Positions 43,670-53,034 of a stretch of 64,000 bases of DNA are shown here, piece by piece. The DNA is from Scytolyngbya sp. HA4215-MV1 (GTDB taxonomy: Bacteria; Cyanobacteriota; Cyanobacteriia; Leptolyngbyales; Leptolyngbyaceae): NCBI GenBank assembly GCA_019359045.1, contig JAHHIA010000007.1, positions 124,001 to 188,000 of the forward strand. The letters are read 5' to 3'. Below the pieces are notes generated by a model. The model was not told the DNA's origin, did no database searches, and worked only from the letters and a program-made list of their open reading frames with translations. A program made the translations under genes and the position numbers. Within the stretch, counting starts at the first letter, position 1. Each line of letters opens with the position of its first letter.

Positions 43670-44308
43670 ATGCTCCATCCTTATGTTGCGGAGCCAGCTT
43701 CTAGCCCAGATCTACGCCAGCTTCTAGAGGAGCTATATCAGGGGCAAAGCTTGCAGCCTTATCAAAGCGGTCAGTTGATACCCATGTCCCCAGATGAAGT
43801 TTGGATTGTGAGTCGGGGAGTTGTGCAGCTTAGTACCCTGTATCCCAATGGGGAGGAGGCTTTGTTGGGGCTAGTTAGCCCTTCAATGCCCTTTGGTTTG
43901 CCCTTCACTCTCATTTATCCCTATCAAGCAACGGCACTATCGGATGTGGATCTGATGCGACTGACGATGGCTGAAATTGAACAGTCTCCTACTTTGGCAC
44001 AAGGAATTTTTCGTCACTTAACCCGTCGTCTGAGACAGACGGAGGCTTTTTTGGCATTAGCAGGACATCGTCGAGTCGAAGATCGATTGCGTCAGTTGTT
44101 ACTGCTGTTGCGCCAAGAAGTCGGTCAAACAACCCAAACTGGCGTGCGTTTGGGGGTCCGGCTAACACACCAGCACTTAGCCAACGCGATCGGAACTACT
44201 CGTGTGACAGTGACCCGATTGCTGGGTCAGTTTAGAGACGAAGGCTGGCTCAGTATTGGCACCGATCGCCATATCGTTTTACCGTATCGGTTGCCTGGAC
44301 TTCGATAA
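43670..44308 (+). CDS. Crp/Fnr-family transcription regulator
   Basis: 212 residues from ATG 43670 (an in-frame TTG 11 codons earlier is less likely). The cNMP-type sensor (about 25-115, short form, LLGLVSPSMPFGLPF) is followed by a helix (TLAQGIFRHLTRRLRQTEAF) and an HTH at the C-terminus (LTHQHLANAIGTTRVTVTRLL, one residue longer than I print in one run) typical of NtcA/Fnr. The HTH resembles that of NtcA but the sensor is reduced, so the effector is uncertain. A strong terminator follows. Confidence 0.85.
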   Translation: MLHPYVAEPASSPDLRQLLEELYQGQSLQPYQSGQLIPMSPDEVWIVSRGVVQLSTLYPNGEEALLGLVSPSMPFGLPFTLIYPYQATALSDVDLMRLTMAEIEQSPTLAQGIFRHLTRRLRQTEAFLALAGHRRVEDRLRQLLLLLRQEVGQTTQTGVRLGVRLTHQHLANAIGTTRVTVTRLLGQFRDEGWLSIGTDRHIVLPYRLPGLR

Positions 44309-44346
44309 AGAGTTCGGTAAGCATTCACAATCTGCAACCTGACTCA

Positions 44347-44379
44347 TAAAAAAAGGTTTCCCGAGGGAAACCTTTTTTT
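44347..44379. terminator. Bidirectional intrinsic terminator
   Basis: AAAAAAAGGTTTCCC / GGGAAACCTTTTTTT with a 2-nt loop, between the convergent Crp/Fnr and RlpA-like genes; T runs on both strands. Confidence 0.92.
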
Positions 44380-44406
44380 ATGAGCCTCTGCCGATCGTCA
44401 GGTTCC

Positions 44407-45723
44407 TTAAAATCGCTGGGCAAACTTTTGACCCTGCGTCGAAGAGTTCACTGATTCTGGCTTCATCACCACTGCCTCGATCGGAACTACTCCGGTATTT
44501 TCAGCATTGAGCCGACGAGCCGCTTCGCGCGACAAATCGAGCACCCGATCTTCCAGATAAGGACCACGATCGTTAATTCGCACAATCACACTCTTGCCAT
44601 TCTCAAGATTCGTGACTCGCAAATAGGTATTAAAGGGCAGATAAAGATGAGCCGCCGTGAGTTCATCCTGATTAAAAATTTCCCCAGTCGCAGTTAAATT
44701 GCCATCAAAATAGGGACCATACCAGGATGCCAGCCCACTAATTACTTCACCAGTTTCTACCAATCTCCGTAATCTGGCTTGTGCTTGAGCCTGAGACAGC
44801 GGTGCTCTGTTGAGGGCAATCCTGAGATTGTTGACCCAATTGATTGCTAACTGCTCACTGGAAGCGTTGAGTTTACTTGCCAATTGGGTGGGCACTGTAA
44901 AGAGAACGCGATCGTTCAACCGTCCGCCCGGCATCCCATTAATCATGGCAGGTTCTAACTGGGAAAAGTCAACACCAGCGATATGCAACACTTTTTGCCA
45001 ATTGCGAGCCATCGCCTTGGCTTGAGATTCCGTTGGCAACTCTGCCACAAAACATCCTCTTACCCAAATTTGAGCCTTTTCGGCACTGACAACCTGAGTG
45101 GAAGTCGTTGCCTTTAGAGGCATAGGACATCGCCAAAAACCACGACCTTGAGAACTCATATCCGCTTCGGAAGAAAGCGCACTCTCTCTTCTGGCTTTGA
45201 CAACTACAACTTCTGACATGGCAGGGGTAACCTGAGCAACTACCTTATGCCAACTGCGAGACAAAAATGACTGAAAAGACCAATTTTCTGTTTCCAGTGG
45301 TTCGGTAGTCATTGCGCCGATCGCTGCGAAACCACCAGAGGTTGCTGATTGGACAGAAGGAGAATGCGAGACCAGCGGAGACAAGCCAGACTGCCCCTCC
45401 CCCAAAACAAAAAGATTCTCCAACGCATTGAGCCAGCCAATGGCTTGTGGAGACGATTCCTTTGATGAGTTATTTAATTCATCCAAAGGTAAGCCGACAC
45501 TACCGGGTACTGGCACGGCGCGAGTTCCCGGCGACTGTAGGAGGGTGGAATTAAATTGTGTACGAGCTAGCAGAAAGTACGGTGCTGGCGAACGATTTGA
45601 ACTGGATACTCCGTGAAACCGAGGAATGGGCAAGAGATAACTGGGTTCTTTTAGAAGCTCTTGAGTTGATGAAAAAAAACAACCCACCCAGGATGCAACC
45701 CAAACAAGTCCGAAAATTGGCAT
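44407..45723 (-). CDS. RlpA-like double-psi beta-barrel protein
   Basis: 438 residues. Hydrophobic N-terminus (GLVWVASWVGCFFS) may act as anchor. Low-complexity Ser/Pro-rich region to about 190. The C-terminal double-psi beta-barrel domain (about 330-420) carries GLASWYGPYFDGNLTATGE, FNTYLRVTNLENGKS and VRINDRGPYLEDRVLDLS: the RlpA signature, including the catalytic-site Asp in RGPY. RlpA proteins bind or cleave peptidoglycan strands lacking stem peptides at division sites. Usual accompanying SPOR domain not seen; a sequence (CFVAELPTESQAKAMARNWQ) might replace it, being a SPOR-like or inhibitor-like fold. Confidence 0.82.
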   Translation of the reverse strand: MPIFGLVWVASWVGCFFSSTQELLKEPSYLLPIPRFHGVSSSNRSPAPYFLLARTQFNSTLLQSPGTRAVPVPGSVGLPLDELNNSSKESSPQAIGWLNALENLFVLGEGQSGLSPLVSHSPSVQSATSGGFAAIGAMTTEPLETENWSFQSFLSRSWHKVVAQVTPAMSEVVVVKARRESALSSEADMSSQGRGFWRCPMPLKATTSTQVVSAEKAQIWVRGCFVAELPTESQAKAMARNWQKVLHIAGVDFSQLEPAMINGMPGGRLNDRVLFTVPTQLASKLNASSEQLAINWVNNLRIALNRAPLSQAQAQARLRRLVETGEVISGLASWYGPYFDGNLTATGEIFNQDELTAAHLYLPFNTYLRVTNLENGKSVIVRINDRGPYLEDRVLDLSREAARRLNAENTGVVPIEAVVMKPESVNSSTQGQKFAQRF

Positions 45724-46013
45724 GTATCAAAATGCTTAAGTGTAAAAAAGGCTACAAATTCCCAAACAATAGTCAACTATATTACCGTGTTTTTGACAGA
45801 GAACCTACCCAGAGATGTATTTTTTAAGATCCCATAGATTTTATTAAAAATACCAGAATCAGCCTGCTGCACTGAATCAACAAAATGGATGCAAATCTTC
45901 CAACTCAAGTATGGGAAATTCTTTTAAACAAAATTTTACAAACCAATCCATGGGTTGTCCTTGGTGCTCGCTCTGAACCGCCTTGTGTCAGAGGGTTCAG
46001 GTATACTCAGACG

Positions 46014-47078
46014 ATGCCATCCAAAGTTCCTATCAAAATCCCATTCAAAGTTTCTCTGCTGTTACCTGTGGTATCGCCGTTATTGGCGATCGTCTGTGCC
46101 TTATTGGTAGGAGCCATCCTGATTTCCCTAGCGGGAGCCAGTCCAATCAAGGCTTACACCGTTTTGTTCAGCGATTCCCTATCGGATTACTACGGGTTCA
46201 GTAACCTATTAACCAAACTCTCGCCGCTTTTGTTGGCAGGGTTAGGGGTAGTGGTCGCCCTCCGCGCCAAGCAGTTCAATATTGGTGCAGAAGGGCAAAT
46301 CTATATGGGAGGGTTGGGAAGCGCCCTGGTGGGACTCTACATCCACGGTTTGTCTGCCTGGCTGCATGTGTCCCTAGCGTTGCTGTGCGGATTCCTTTTT
46401 GGCGCCTTCTGGGGACTAATTCCGGGTTATCTCAAAGCAATGCGGGGCATCAACGAGGTAATTACCACGCTGTTGTTGAATTACATCGCGATCAATTGGG
46501 TCAGTTATTTGGTGCAACGACCCATGATTGAGTCAGGCGCACCTAGTCCCTATTCGCCCCCGATCGCCCCCACTGCCCAGTTACCGATCCTCTTGCCAGG
46601 CACTCAGGCCCATGCAGGGGTTTTAGTGGGATTGCTGGCAGCTGGGGTTTTGTGGCTGATGTTTGCTCGATCGCCGATAGGCTACCAGATTGAAGCAGTG
46701 GGGCAAAACCCGATCGCAGCTCGCTACGGTGGCATCTCGGTAGAACGCACCATCATGCTGGTGATGGTACTGTCTGGCGGGCTAGCGGGATTAGCTGGGT
46801 CCGGTGAGGTACTCGGGCTAAAGTATCGCCTGTTTGAAAAATTCTCCCCTGGTTATGGTTTCGATGCGATTGGCATTGCTTTCTTGAGTCGCGGCAATTT
46901 GGGAGGGGTCGTCCTTACCTCTCTCTTTTTCGCCATTTTGCGGAGTGGCGCGAATGTCATGCAGCGCAATGCAGGGGTTCCGGTTACCGTCATCTACGCC
47001 ATCCAGGGCTTGACGGTACTCTTCATTGCCATCAGCTTGGTTGTGGAACAAAAAATTGGCACAGCAGCAACTTCATGA
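46014..47078 (+). CDS. ABC transporter permease, nucleoside (BMP) type, first subunit
   Basis: 354 residues from ATG 46014 (an earlier ATG at 45885 adds 43 non-conserved residues). About nine membrane helices; family blocks GLGVVVALRAKQFNIGAEGQ, MRGINEVITTLLLNYIAINW and GQNPIAARYGGISVERT mark the YufP/NupB type, which imports nucleosides with a BMP-family lipoprotein and a fused ATPase. Those partners are absent. Its TGA overlaps the next permease gene (ATGA). Confidence 0.88.
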   Translation: MPSKVPIKIPFKVSLLLPVVSPLLAIVCALLVGAILISLAGASPIKAYTVLFSDSLSDYYGFSNLLTKLSPLLLAGLGVVVALRAKQFNIGAEGQIYMGGLGSALVGLYIHGLSAWLHVSLALLCGFLFGAFWGLIPGYLKAMRGINEVITTLLLNYIAINWVSYLVQRPMIESGAPSPYSPPIAPTAQLPILLPGTQAHAGVLVGLLAAGVLWLMFARSPIGYQIEAVGQNPIAARYGGISVERTIMLVMVLSGGLAGLAGSGEVLGLKYRLFEKFSPGYGFDAIGIAFLSRGNLGGVVLTSLFFAILRSGANVMQRNAGVPVTVIYAIQGLTVLFIAISLVVEQKIGTAATS

Positions 47079-48025
47079 ACCCTCCCCCTCTCAACCACTT
47101 GACCTTTTTTTCAGACTATCTCGTGGCAAGTTTACGTTTGTCGGTGCCGCTAGCGTTTGCGGCATTGGGCGGTTTGTTTTCAGAGCGATCGGGGGTGCTG
47201 AATATCGGCTTAGAAGGGATGTTGTTGACGGGAGCATTTGTGAGTGCCGCGACCGCGTTTCTCTCTGGGAATGTGTGGATGGGGGGCTTCGCAGCCTTGC
47301 TAGCGGGGGGATTGGTGGGACTATTGCACGCCTATCTCTGCGTCACGCTGCGGGTTGACCAACTAGTGTCGGGCTTAGCAATCAACCTGGTTTCGGCGGG
47401 ATTCACTGCCTTCTTTTCGCGGCTGGTGTTTACCAGCGAAACCGTACAAAAATTACCAGGCCTCGATGCCATCAGCATTCCAGTCTTAAAAAATTTGCCG
47501 ATCGTCGGTCCACTGCTGTTCAACCAAGATCCCTTAGTCTATTTGCTATTTCTATTGATACCGCTCAGTACCTATCTTCTATTTCGCACCAGTCTAGGAC
47601 TCACGTTGCGAGCCGTGGGGGAGTATCCGAAAGCAGCAGATACCGCAGGAATTAGCGTGACGCAAGTGCGCTATGGGTGTGTCATTCTCAGTGGTATGCT
47701 TTCGGGGTTAGGAGGGGCGTATCTTGTCCTCGTGCATGTCCGCTTTTTCACGGAAGATATTAGTGCTGGCAAGGGATTTATTGCGCTGGCAGCGCTGATC
47801 TTTGGGCGGTGGCACCCGGTCAGTACCACACTCGCCTGTCTCTTATTTGGTGCCACCGACGCCCTACAGTTGAGGATTCAAGCGTTAGGGCAAGGAATTC
47901 CATACCAGTTTTTGATCATGCTGCCCTACGCGATCGCGCTTCTGGCTCTGGTGGGTCTAGCAGGCAAGTCTACTCCACCCTCTGCTCTAGGCATTCCTTA
48001 CATTAAAGAAAGTTCTAATCAGTAG
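47075..48025 (+). CDS. ABC transporter permease, nucleoside (BMP) type, second subunit
   Basis: 316 residues, about eight to nine membrane helices; GGLFSERSGVLNIGLEGMLLTGA and GEYPKAADTAGISVTQVRY are the second-permease signature (YufQ/NupC-like). It overlaps the first permease by 4 nt. A methyltransferase gene starts 20 nt later; co-transcription with the sugar genes is possible. Confidence 0.88.
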   Translation: MNPPPLNHLTFFSDYLVASLRLSVPLAFAALGGLFSERSGVLNIGLEGMLLTGAFVSAATAFLSGNVWMGGFAALLAGGLVGLLHAYLCVTLRVDQLVSGLAINLVSAGFTAFFSRLVFTSETVQKLPGLDAISIPVLKNLPIVGPLLFNQDPLVYLLFLLIPLSTYLLFRTSLGLTLRAVGEYPKAADTAGISVTQVRYGCVILSGMLSGLGGAYLVLVHVRFFTEDISAGKGFIALAALIFGRWHPVSTTLACLLFGATDALQLRIQALGQGIPYQFLIMLPYAIALLALVGLAGKSTPPSALGIPYIKESSNQ

Positions 48026-48045
48026 ATCCCAAAGGAAGATGAGGT

Positions 48046-48987
48046 GTGAAAAGTCTTAAAGATAACATCAAAACAATTATAAAAAATCTACCCATTTTGC
48101 GGCAGGTGTTTCATGAAAGAGATCAGCTTAAAGCAGAAAATGAATTATTAAAAAACTATGGCACCTGGGTTCCTTTAGGACATTTCTATTCTCCTTTTCC
48201 AGCAATTTCAGAACTGAAAAAGCGAGAAGCAGAAATTTTTAATTCAATTCCTCAGCAGATCCCAGGCATTGATTTGAATCAGCAGACCCAACTTGATTTA
48301 TTTGAAAAATTCAAACCTTACTATCAAGAACAACCGTTTGATAGCGAGAAAGGAGAGTCTCTTCGATACTTTTTTGAAAATCCCAGCTATTCTTATTCCG
48401 ACGCCATCATTCTCTATTGCATGATCCGGCATCTGCATCCCCAGCAGATTATTGAGGTCGGCTCCGGTTACTCTTCTTGCGTCATACTGGATACGAACGA
48501 ATTGTTTTTCCAAAATGCGATTGCTTGCACATTCATTGAGCCTTATCCAGAATTATTGAATTCACTGATTCGAGCCAGCGATCAACCAAATATCCAGATC
48601 ATTCCTCAACCCATTCAAGCGATCTCATCCACTCCCTTTGAAGCCCTCAGTGCAGGCGATATCTTGCTGATTGACTCTACTCACACCTGCAAAACTGATA
48701 GTGATGTCAATCATCTTTTCTTCAGAATTTTACCCTGCCTTCAGAGTGGAGTTTATATTCATTTTCATGATGTTTTCTATCCGTTTGAATACCCCAAAGA
48801 ATGGGTGTATGAAGGTAGGGGTTGGAATGAAGATTATTTACTTCGTGCCTTTTTGCAGTACAATTCCGCCTTTGAAATCCAATTTTTCAACACCTTTTTA
48901 GAACATTTTTATGAAGCCAAGTTTAGCGCAGAGATGCCACTCTGCTTGAAAAACAAAGGAGGCAGCATTTGGTTGAGAAAAAAATGA
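48046..48987 (+). CDS. Class I SAM-dependent methyltransferase (Methyltransf_24-like)
   Basis: 313 residues from GTG 48046, with AAGGAAG and GAGG in front. A coiled-coil-like N-terminus (HERDQLKAENELLKNY) is followed by a Rossmann-type core: IIEVGSGYSSCVILD (motif I), GDILLIDSTHTCKTDSDVN (a central block), and HFHDVFYPF. Sugar- or lipid-modifying methyltransferases in polysaccharide clusters look like this. It overlaps rfbD by 4 nt (ATGA). Codon use is more AT-rich than neighbours, as is common in exopolysaccharide clusters. Confidence 0.85.
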   Translation: MKSLKDNIKTIIKNLPILRQVFHERDQLKAENELLKNYGTWVPLGHFYSPFPAISELKKREAEIFNSIPQQIPGIDLNQQTQLDLFEKFKPYYQEQPFDSEKGESLRYFFENPSYSYSDAIILYCMIRHLHPQQIIEVGSGYSSCVILDTNELFFQNAIACTFIEPYPELLNSLIRASDQPNIQIIPQPIQAISSTPFEALSAGDILLIDSTHTCKTDSDVNHLFFRILPCLQSGVYIHFHDVFYPFEYPKEWVYEGRGWNEDYLLRAFLQYNSAFEIQFFNTFLEHFYEAKFSAEMPLCLKNKGGSIWLRKK

Positions 48988-49892
48988 ACCGAGTTTTGCT
49001 TATCGGTGGACATGGACAGGTTGGACTTGAACTCTACAAAATTCTGAACGATCGCCCTGAATTCGTCAGCGTCGGGCGTGAAGTCGCAGATCTGACAAAC
49101 CTAGAGAGATTACGGCAAGTTGTACTGGACACGATGCCTGAGATCATCATCAATGCCGCCGCTTATACCGCAGTCGATAAAGCGGAAAGTGAAATGGCTT
49201 TGGCTCAGGCAGTCAATACGATCGCGCCCCAAGCCTTGGCAGAAACCGCCCAAAAACTGGGAGCCGCTTTGATTCATCTATCTACCGACTATGTCTTTGA
49301 TGGCAAGCATCACTGTCCTTATCGAGAAACCGATCCCACCCATCCACTCAGCGTCTATGGCACTACTAAATTGGCAGGAGAAGCTGCCATTCGCACTGTT
49401 TGCGATCGACACATTATCCTGAGAACTGCCTGGGTTTACGGGACTCAGGGCAAAAGCAATTTTGTCAAAACTATGTTGCGATTGGGGGCAGAGCGAGAAG
49501 AGCTGCGGGTCGTTGCCGATCAAATTGGTTCACCCACATGGGCTGCCCACTTGGCAGGCGCGATCGCACAATTGCTGCCCCAACTCACCCCCAACCTGGT
49601 AGGTACCTACCACTACACCAACAGTGGAATCGCCAGTTGGTACGATTTCGCCACTGCGATTTTTGAAGAAGCCAGAACACTCGGTTTTCCGCTCAAAATC
49701 CAACAAGTGATCCCCATTTCTACCGCAGAATACCCCACGCCTGCTCGTCGTCCCCCCTACTCCGTCCTCTCCTGTGCAAAAATAACAGCAGTCTTAGGAA
49801 CCAATCCGCCTCATTGGCGACAGGGACTCAGACAGATGCTCCAGGAACTCTATTCCCTCACTTATGAAAGCGCTGATTCTCTCAGGCGGTAA
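48984..49892 (+). CDS. rfbD: dTDP-4-dehydrorhamnose reductase
   Basis: 302 residues from ATG 48984, chosen because it forms an ATGA overlap with the previous stop; a TTG-type upstream extension is less likely. Rossmann motif GGHGQVGLEL, INAAAYTAVDKAE, STDYVFDG and the SDR Tyr-Lys pair in YGTTKLAGE. It reduces dTDP-4-keto-L-rhamnose with NADPH, the last step of dTDP-rhamnose synthesis. Overlaps the next gene by 29 nt. Confidence 0.93.
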   Translation: MNRVLLIGGHGQVGLELYKILNDRPEFVSVGREVADLTNLERLRQVVLDTMPEIIINAAAYTAVDKAESEMALAQAVNTIAPQALAETAQKLGAALIHLSTDYVFDGKHHCPYRETDPTHPLSVYGTTKLAGEAAIRTVCDRHIILRTAWVYGTQGKSNFVKTMLRLGAEREELRVVADQIGSPTWAAHLAGAIAQLLPQLTPNLVGTYHYTNSGIASWYDFATAIFEEARTLGFPLKIQQVIPISTAEYPTPARRPPYSVLSCAKITAVLGTNPPHWRQGLRQMLQELYSLTYESADSLRR

Positions 49893-50937
49893 AGGAACCC
49901 GTTTGCGACCCCTCACTCATACCGGAGCAAAGCAATTGGTGCCCGTCGCAAACAAACCAATTCTCTGGTATGGCATTGAGGGGATCGTCGCCGCAGGCAT
50001 CACTGACATCGGCATTATTATCAGTCCCGAAACAGGGGAAGAGGTCAAAAGTCAAACCGGGGACGGTTCGCAGTTCGGCGCTCAAATTACTTATATTCTG
50101 CAAGAAAAGCCTGCCGGACTTGCCCATGCAGTCAAAGTTGCCCAATCATTTCTAGGATCGTCGCCCTTCATTATGTATTTGGGCGACAACTTGATCCAGA
50201 GTGATTTGCATCTGTTCGTAGACATCTTTAAGCAACAAGCACTGGATGCGCTAATTTTGTTGCGTCAGGTAGAAAATCCTTCGGCGTTTGGCGTGGCGGA
50301 AGTTGATCCTCAGGGACGGGTACTAAGACTGATTGAGAAACCGAAAAATCCCCCTTCCAACTTGGCATTGGTGGGAATTTACCTATTCTCTCCTGCGATT
50401 CATGCAGCGATCGCCTGCATTCACCCCTCCCCGCGAGGTGAATTGGAAATTACCGATGCAATTCAAACGCTAATCGATCAGGGAAAACAGGTTGAAGCGC
50501 TGCAACTAGAAGGCTGGTGGTTGGATACTGGCAAAAAAGATGACTTACTAGAAGCCAATCGGATTATTTTAGATACTTGCCTGACTCCCGAAGTTTTGGG
50601 TGAGGTCGATCCCCAAAGTCAGATTAGTGGACGAGTGCAGATTGGCATCGGCTCTAAGTTGATTAACTGCCGCGTTCGAGGACCTGTGATTATCGGCAAA
50701 AACTGTTATTTAGAGCATTGTTTCATCGGTCCTTATAGCAGTATTGCCGATGGCGTGACACTGGTTGATGCGGATTTAGATCACAGTGTCATTTTGCAGG
50801 GAGCCAAAGTGATTGGTGTACATCAACGCATTGTGGATAGTGTAATTGGACAGCGGGCAAATCTTACCGTTGCACCCAATCGCCCCAAAGCATTACGGTT
50901 TATGATTGGCGACGATTGCCAAATAGAATTGGTGTGA
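49864..50937 (+). CDS. rfbA: Glucose-1-phosphate thymidylyltransferase, long form
   Basis: 357 residues. The nucleotidyltransferase domain shows GGKGTRLRPLT and VANKPILWYGIEGI, with EKPKNPPSNLALVGIYLF and GWWLDTGKKDD. The C-terminal 100 residues form hexapeptide-repeat left-handed beta-helix turns (VRGPVIIGKNCYLEHCFIGP), a form longer than classic RmlA (about 290). It makes dTDP-glucose from glucose 1-phosphate and dTTP. Overlaps rfbD by 29 nt and the next gene by 4 nt. rfbB and rfbC are not in the window. Confidence 0.9.
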   Translation: MKALILSGGKGTRLRPLTHTGAKQLVPVANKPILWYGIEGIVAAGITDIGIIISPETGEEVKSQTGDGSQFGAQITYILQEKPAGLAHAVKVAQSFLGSSPFIMYLGDNLIQSDLHLFVDIFKQQALDALILLRQVENPSAFGVAEVDPQGRVLRLIEKPKNPPSNLALVGIYLFSPAIHAAIACIHPSPRGELEITDAIQTLIDQGKQVEALQLEGWWLDTGKKDDLLEANRIILDTCLTPEVLGEVDPQSQISGRVQIGIGSKLINCRVRGPVIIGKNCYLEHCFIGPYSSIADGVTLVDADLDHSVILQGAKVIGVHQRIVDSVIGQRANLTVAPNRPKALRFMIGDDCQIELV

Positions 50938-51785
50938 TTTATCTAATTACCGTTAACTATTATTCAACTGAGCTAATTGCAAATTTGCTGAGGTCAATTC
51001 AGTTAGAGCAACCAGCATCTTATAAGTTGATTATTGTCAATAATTCACCTGATGATGCACTTTTGCCTACACTAGAAATGCCTTCTACCTTCATCATAGA
51101 AGCGCAGGAAAATCTGGGGTATGGGCGCGCCTGTAATATTGCACTTAATTGGGTTTATGCCCATGACCCCCAAGCGATCGTCTGGCTGATCAACCCGGAT
51201 GCTCACCTGGTTGGGCAGTCGATCGAGCAAGCCCAAGCTTTCTTCCATCAACATCCAGAAGTTTCAATTTCAGGCACAGCCGTTTATGATTCAGCGGGCA
51301 AAGTCTGGTTTGGTGGAGGCATTTTTCTCCCCCTTTTAGGAGCCATTTTATCGAAAAATTTATTATCTAAATATTCAAAAAAAGACTACTTTGTCAGCGA
51401 ATGGGTAACAGGTTGTAGCTTATTGATTAACCTCAAACATTTTTCGGAATGTCCATTCTTTGATCCCGATTATTTTCTATATTATGAAGACTTCGATTTT
51501 TGCCAACGATATGCTCATCAAAATCATCTGGTTGCTGTAAATCCAAAAATCACCGTTATTCATCAGGTTTCCTCTACGACTCAACGGAATATTTCTGCCA
51601 AGATCAGACATAGCACCTATAGCTATTTAATTACATTAGAAAAACATGCTAGTTCTCCCGTTCTACTGATACGGTTGTTGGGAATTATTGGGCATTCAAT
51701 CATCCGGCTTCCAATCAAACCGAAGGTTTCGATCGGGGCATTTCGGGGCATCTGGTTCTATCTCAAACGAGCGATTCAACCTTGA
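50934..51785 (+). CDS. Glycosyltransferase family 2
   Basis: 283 residues from the GTG that overlaps the rfbA stop (GTGA); an in-frame TTG at 50916 adds six. GT-A fold blocks: YLITVNYYSTELIANLL, KLIIVNNSPDD, GYGRACNIALNW, WLINPDAHL (metal-binding DxD region) and YYEDFDFCQRYAH. Such enzymes commonly add rhamnose or other sugars to surface glycans (rhamnosyltransferase-like subgroup). Confidence 0.9.
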   Translation: MIYLITVNYYSTELIANLLRSIQLEQPASYKLIIVNNSPDDALLPTLEMPSTFIIEAQENLGYGRACNIALNWVYAHDPQAIVWLINPDAHLVGQSIEQAQAFFHQHPEVSISGTAVYDSAGKVWFGGGIFLPLLGAILSKNLLSKYSKKDYFVSEWVTGCSLLINLKHFSECPFFDPDYFLYYEDFDFCQRYAHQNHLVAVNPKITVIHQVSSTTQRNISAKIRHSTYSYLITLEKHASSPVLLIRLLGIIGHSIIRLPIKPKVSIGAFRGIWFYLKRAIQP

Positions 51786-52852
51786 GTCAACTATTGATCA
51801 ATCTTTCCTTTTTGATGGAGAAGCCCACTGGCATTTCAACCTATGCCAGAAATCTGCTGCCGTCGTTACGATCGCTCAATCCTATTTTACTGACTAGTCA
51901 AGAAATTCCTGGCTATTCCTGTTATCAAGTTCCGGCAAATATGACTCCGGAACAGGGAAGTCTCGGACATTTTTCTCGTCTATTGTGGACTCAATTTCAA
52001 TTACCTAAGATTTATCGACAACACCGATCCCAACTCTTCTTTTCTCCTGTAACCGAAGCCCCTCTTTTTGCGGGTTGCCGATCGATTGTCATGGTGCATG
52101 ACCTGATTCCTATTCGGTTTCCCCGCAACTTTTCACCTCTCACAAATTACACGCGCTACTGGGTACCACTGGTTTTACGACAGGCAGAACACATTCTCTG
52201 CAACTCCTATTCCACCGCTCAAGATATTACCCAATTCTTCAAAATTTCATCCCAAAAAATTACCCCGATTCCGCTGGCATATCAAGCCGATCATTTTCGG
52301 TTTCTGGATCTCCCTAAACAAAATTATTTTCTGTATTTAGGTCGAATCGATCTTTATAAAAATGTGCAGCGATTGATTACGGCATTTGCGAACTTGCCTC
52401 AGCGATCTCAATACCAGCTTTGGATCGCCGGTCCCGCTGATCAACGTTTTTTACCTGCTTTAATCGCTCAAATTGAACGGTTGAAGCTCACTGCTCAAGT
52501 CAAATTTTTGAACTACGTTTCTTATACCGAATTACCAACCTTGATCAATCAGGCGATCGCGCTAGTTTTTCCCAGCTTATGGGAGGGGTTTGGGCTTCCG
52601 GTTTTAGAAGCGATGGCATGTGGAACCCCTGTCATCGCCTCCAATCTCTCTTCTCTACCTGAGTTCACTGGCAAAGCTGCATTGCTGATTGATCCTTACC
52701 AGGTGGCTGCAATCACAGAAGCCATGGAAGCCGTCTCTAGTGATGCAGGTTTAGCAGCTCAACTGCGCGATCGGGGCTTAGCTCAAGCCAACCAATTTAG
52801 TTGGGCCAAAACCGGCGCAGCCACCGCTGCCGTACTTCAGCAATATCTGTAA
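51782..52852 (+). CDS. Glycosyltransferase family 4 (GT-B fold)
   Basis: 356 residues from TTG 51782 (TTGA overlap with the GT2 stop). The first strand and donor blocks SQLLINLSFLMEKPTGISTY, VMVHDLIPIRFP and, near the end, WEGFGLPVLEAMACGTPV (the EGFGLPxLEAMACG motif) are typical GT4. An ATG at 51815 is possible but would cut the first strand. Retaining transfer of a sugar to a growing surface glycan; end of the operon. Confidence 0.9.
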   Translation: MSQLLINLSFLMEKPTGISTYARNLLPSLRSLNPILLTSQEIPGYSCYQVPANMTPEQGSLGHFSRLLWTQFQLPKIYRQHRSQLFFSPVTEAPLFAGCRSIVMVHDLIPIRFPRNFSPLTNYTRYWVPLVLRQAEHILCNSYSTAQDITQFFKISSQKITPIPLAYQADHFRFLDLPKQNYFLYLGRIDLYKNVQRLITAFANLPQRSQYQLWIAGPADQRFLPALIAQIERLKLTAQVKFLNYVSYTELPTLINQAIALVFPSLWEGFGLPVLEAMACGTPVIASNLSSLPEFTGKAALLIDPYQVAAITEAMEAVSSDAGLAAQLRDRGLAQANQFSWAKTGAATAAVLQQYL

Positions 52853-53034
52853 ATCCAAAAATCTAAAAATCAGTCACCAATCAAAAATCAAACTGTGGCA
52901 ATTGTTACTGATTTAGCCCTGTAAAGAAATGCTTAAATTTGACGTGTTAGTATCCGGGGTACGCTGGGGACTCGCTGAATCAGACGTTAGAATCAACACA
53001 GAGTTCACAGACCTCGTTTTAATAAAGTTCTACT

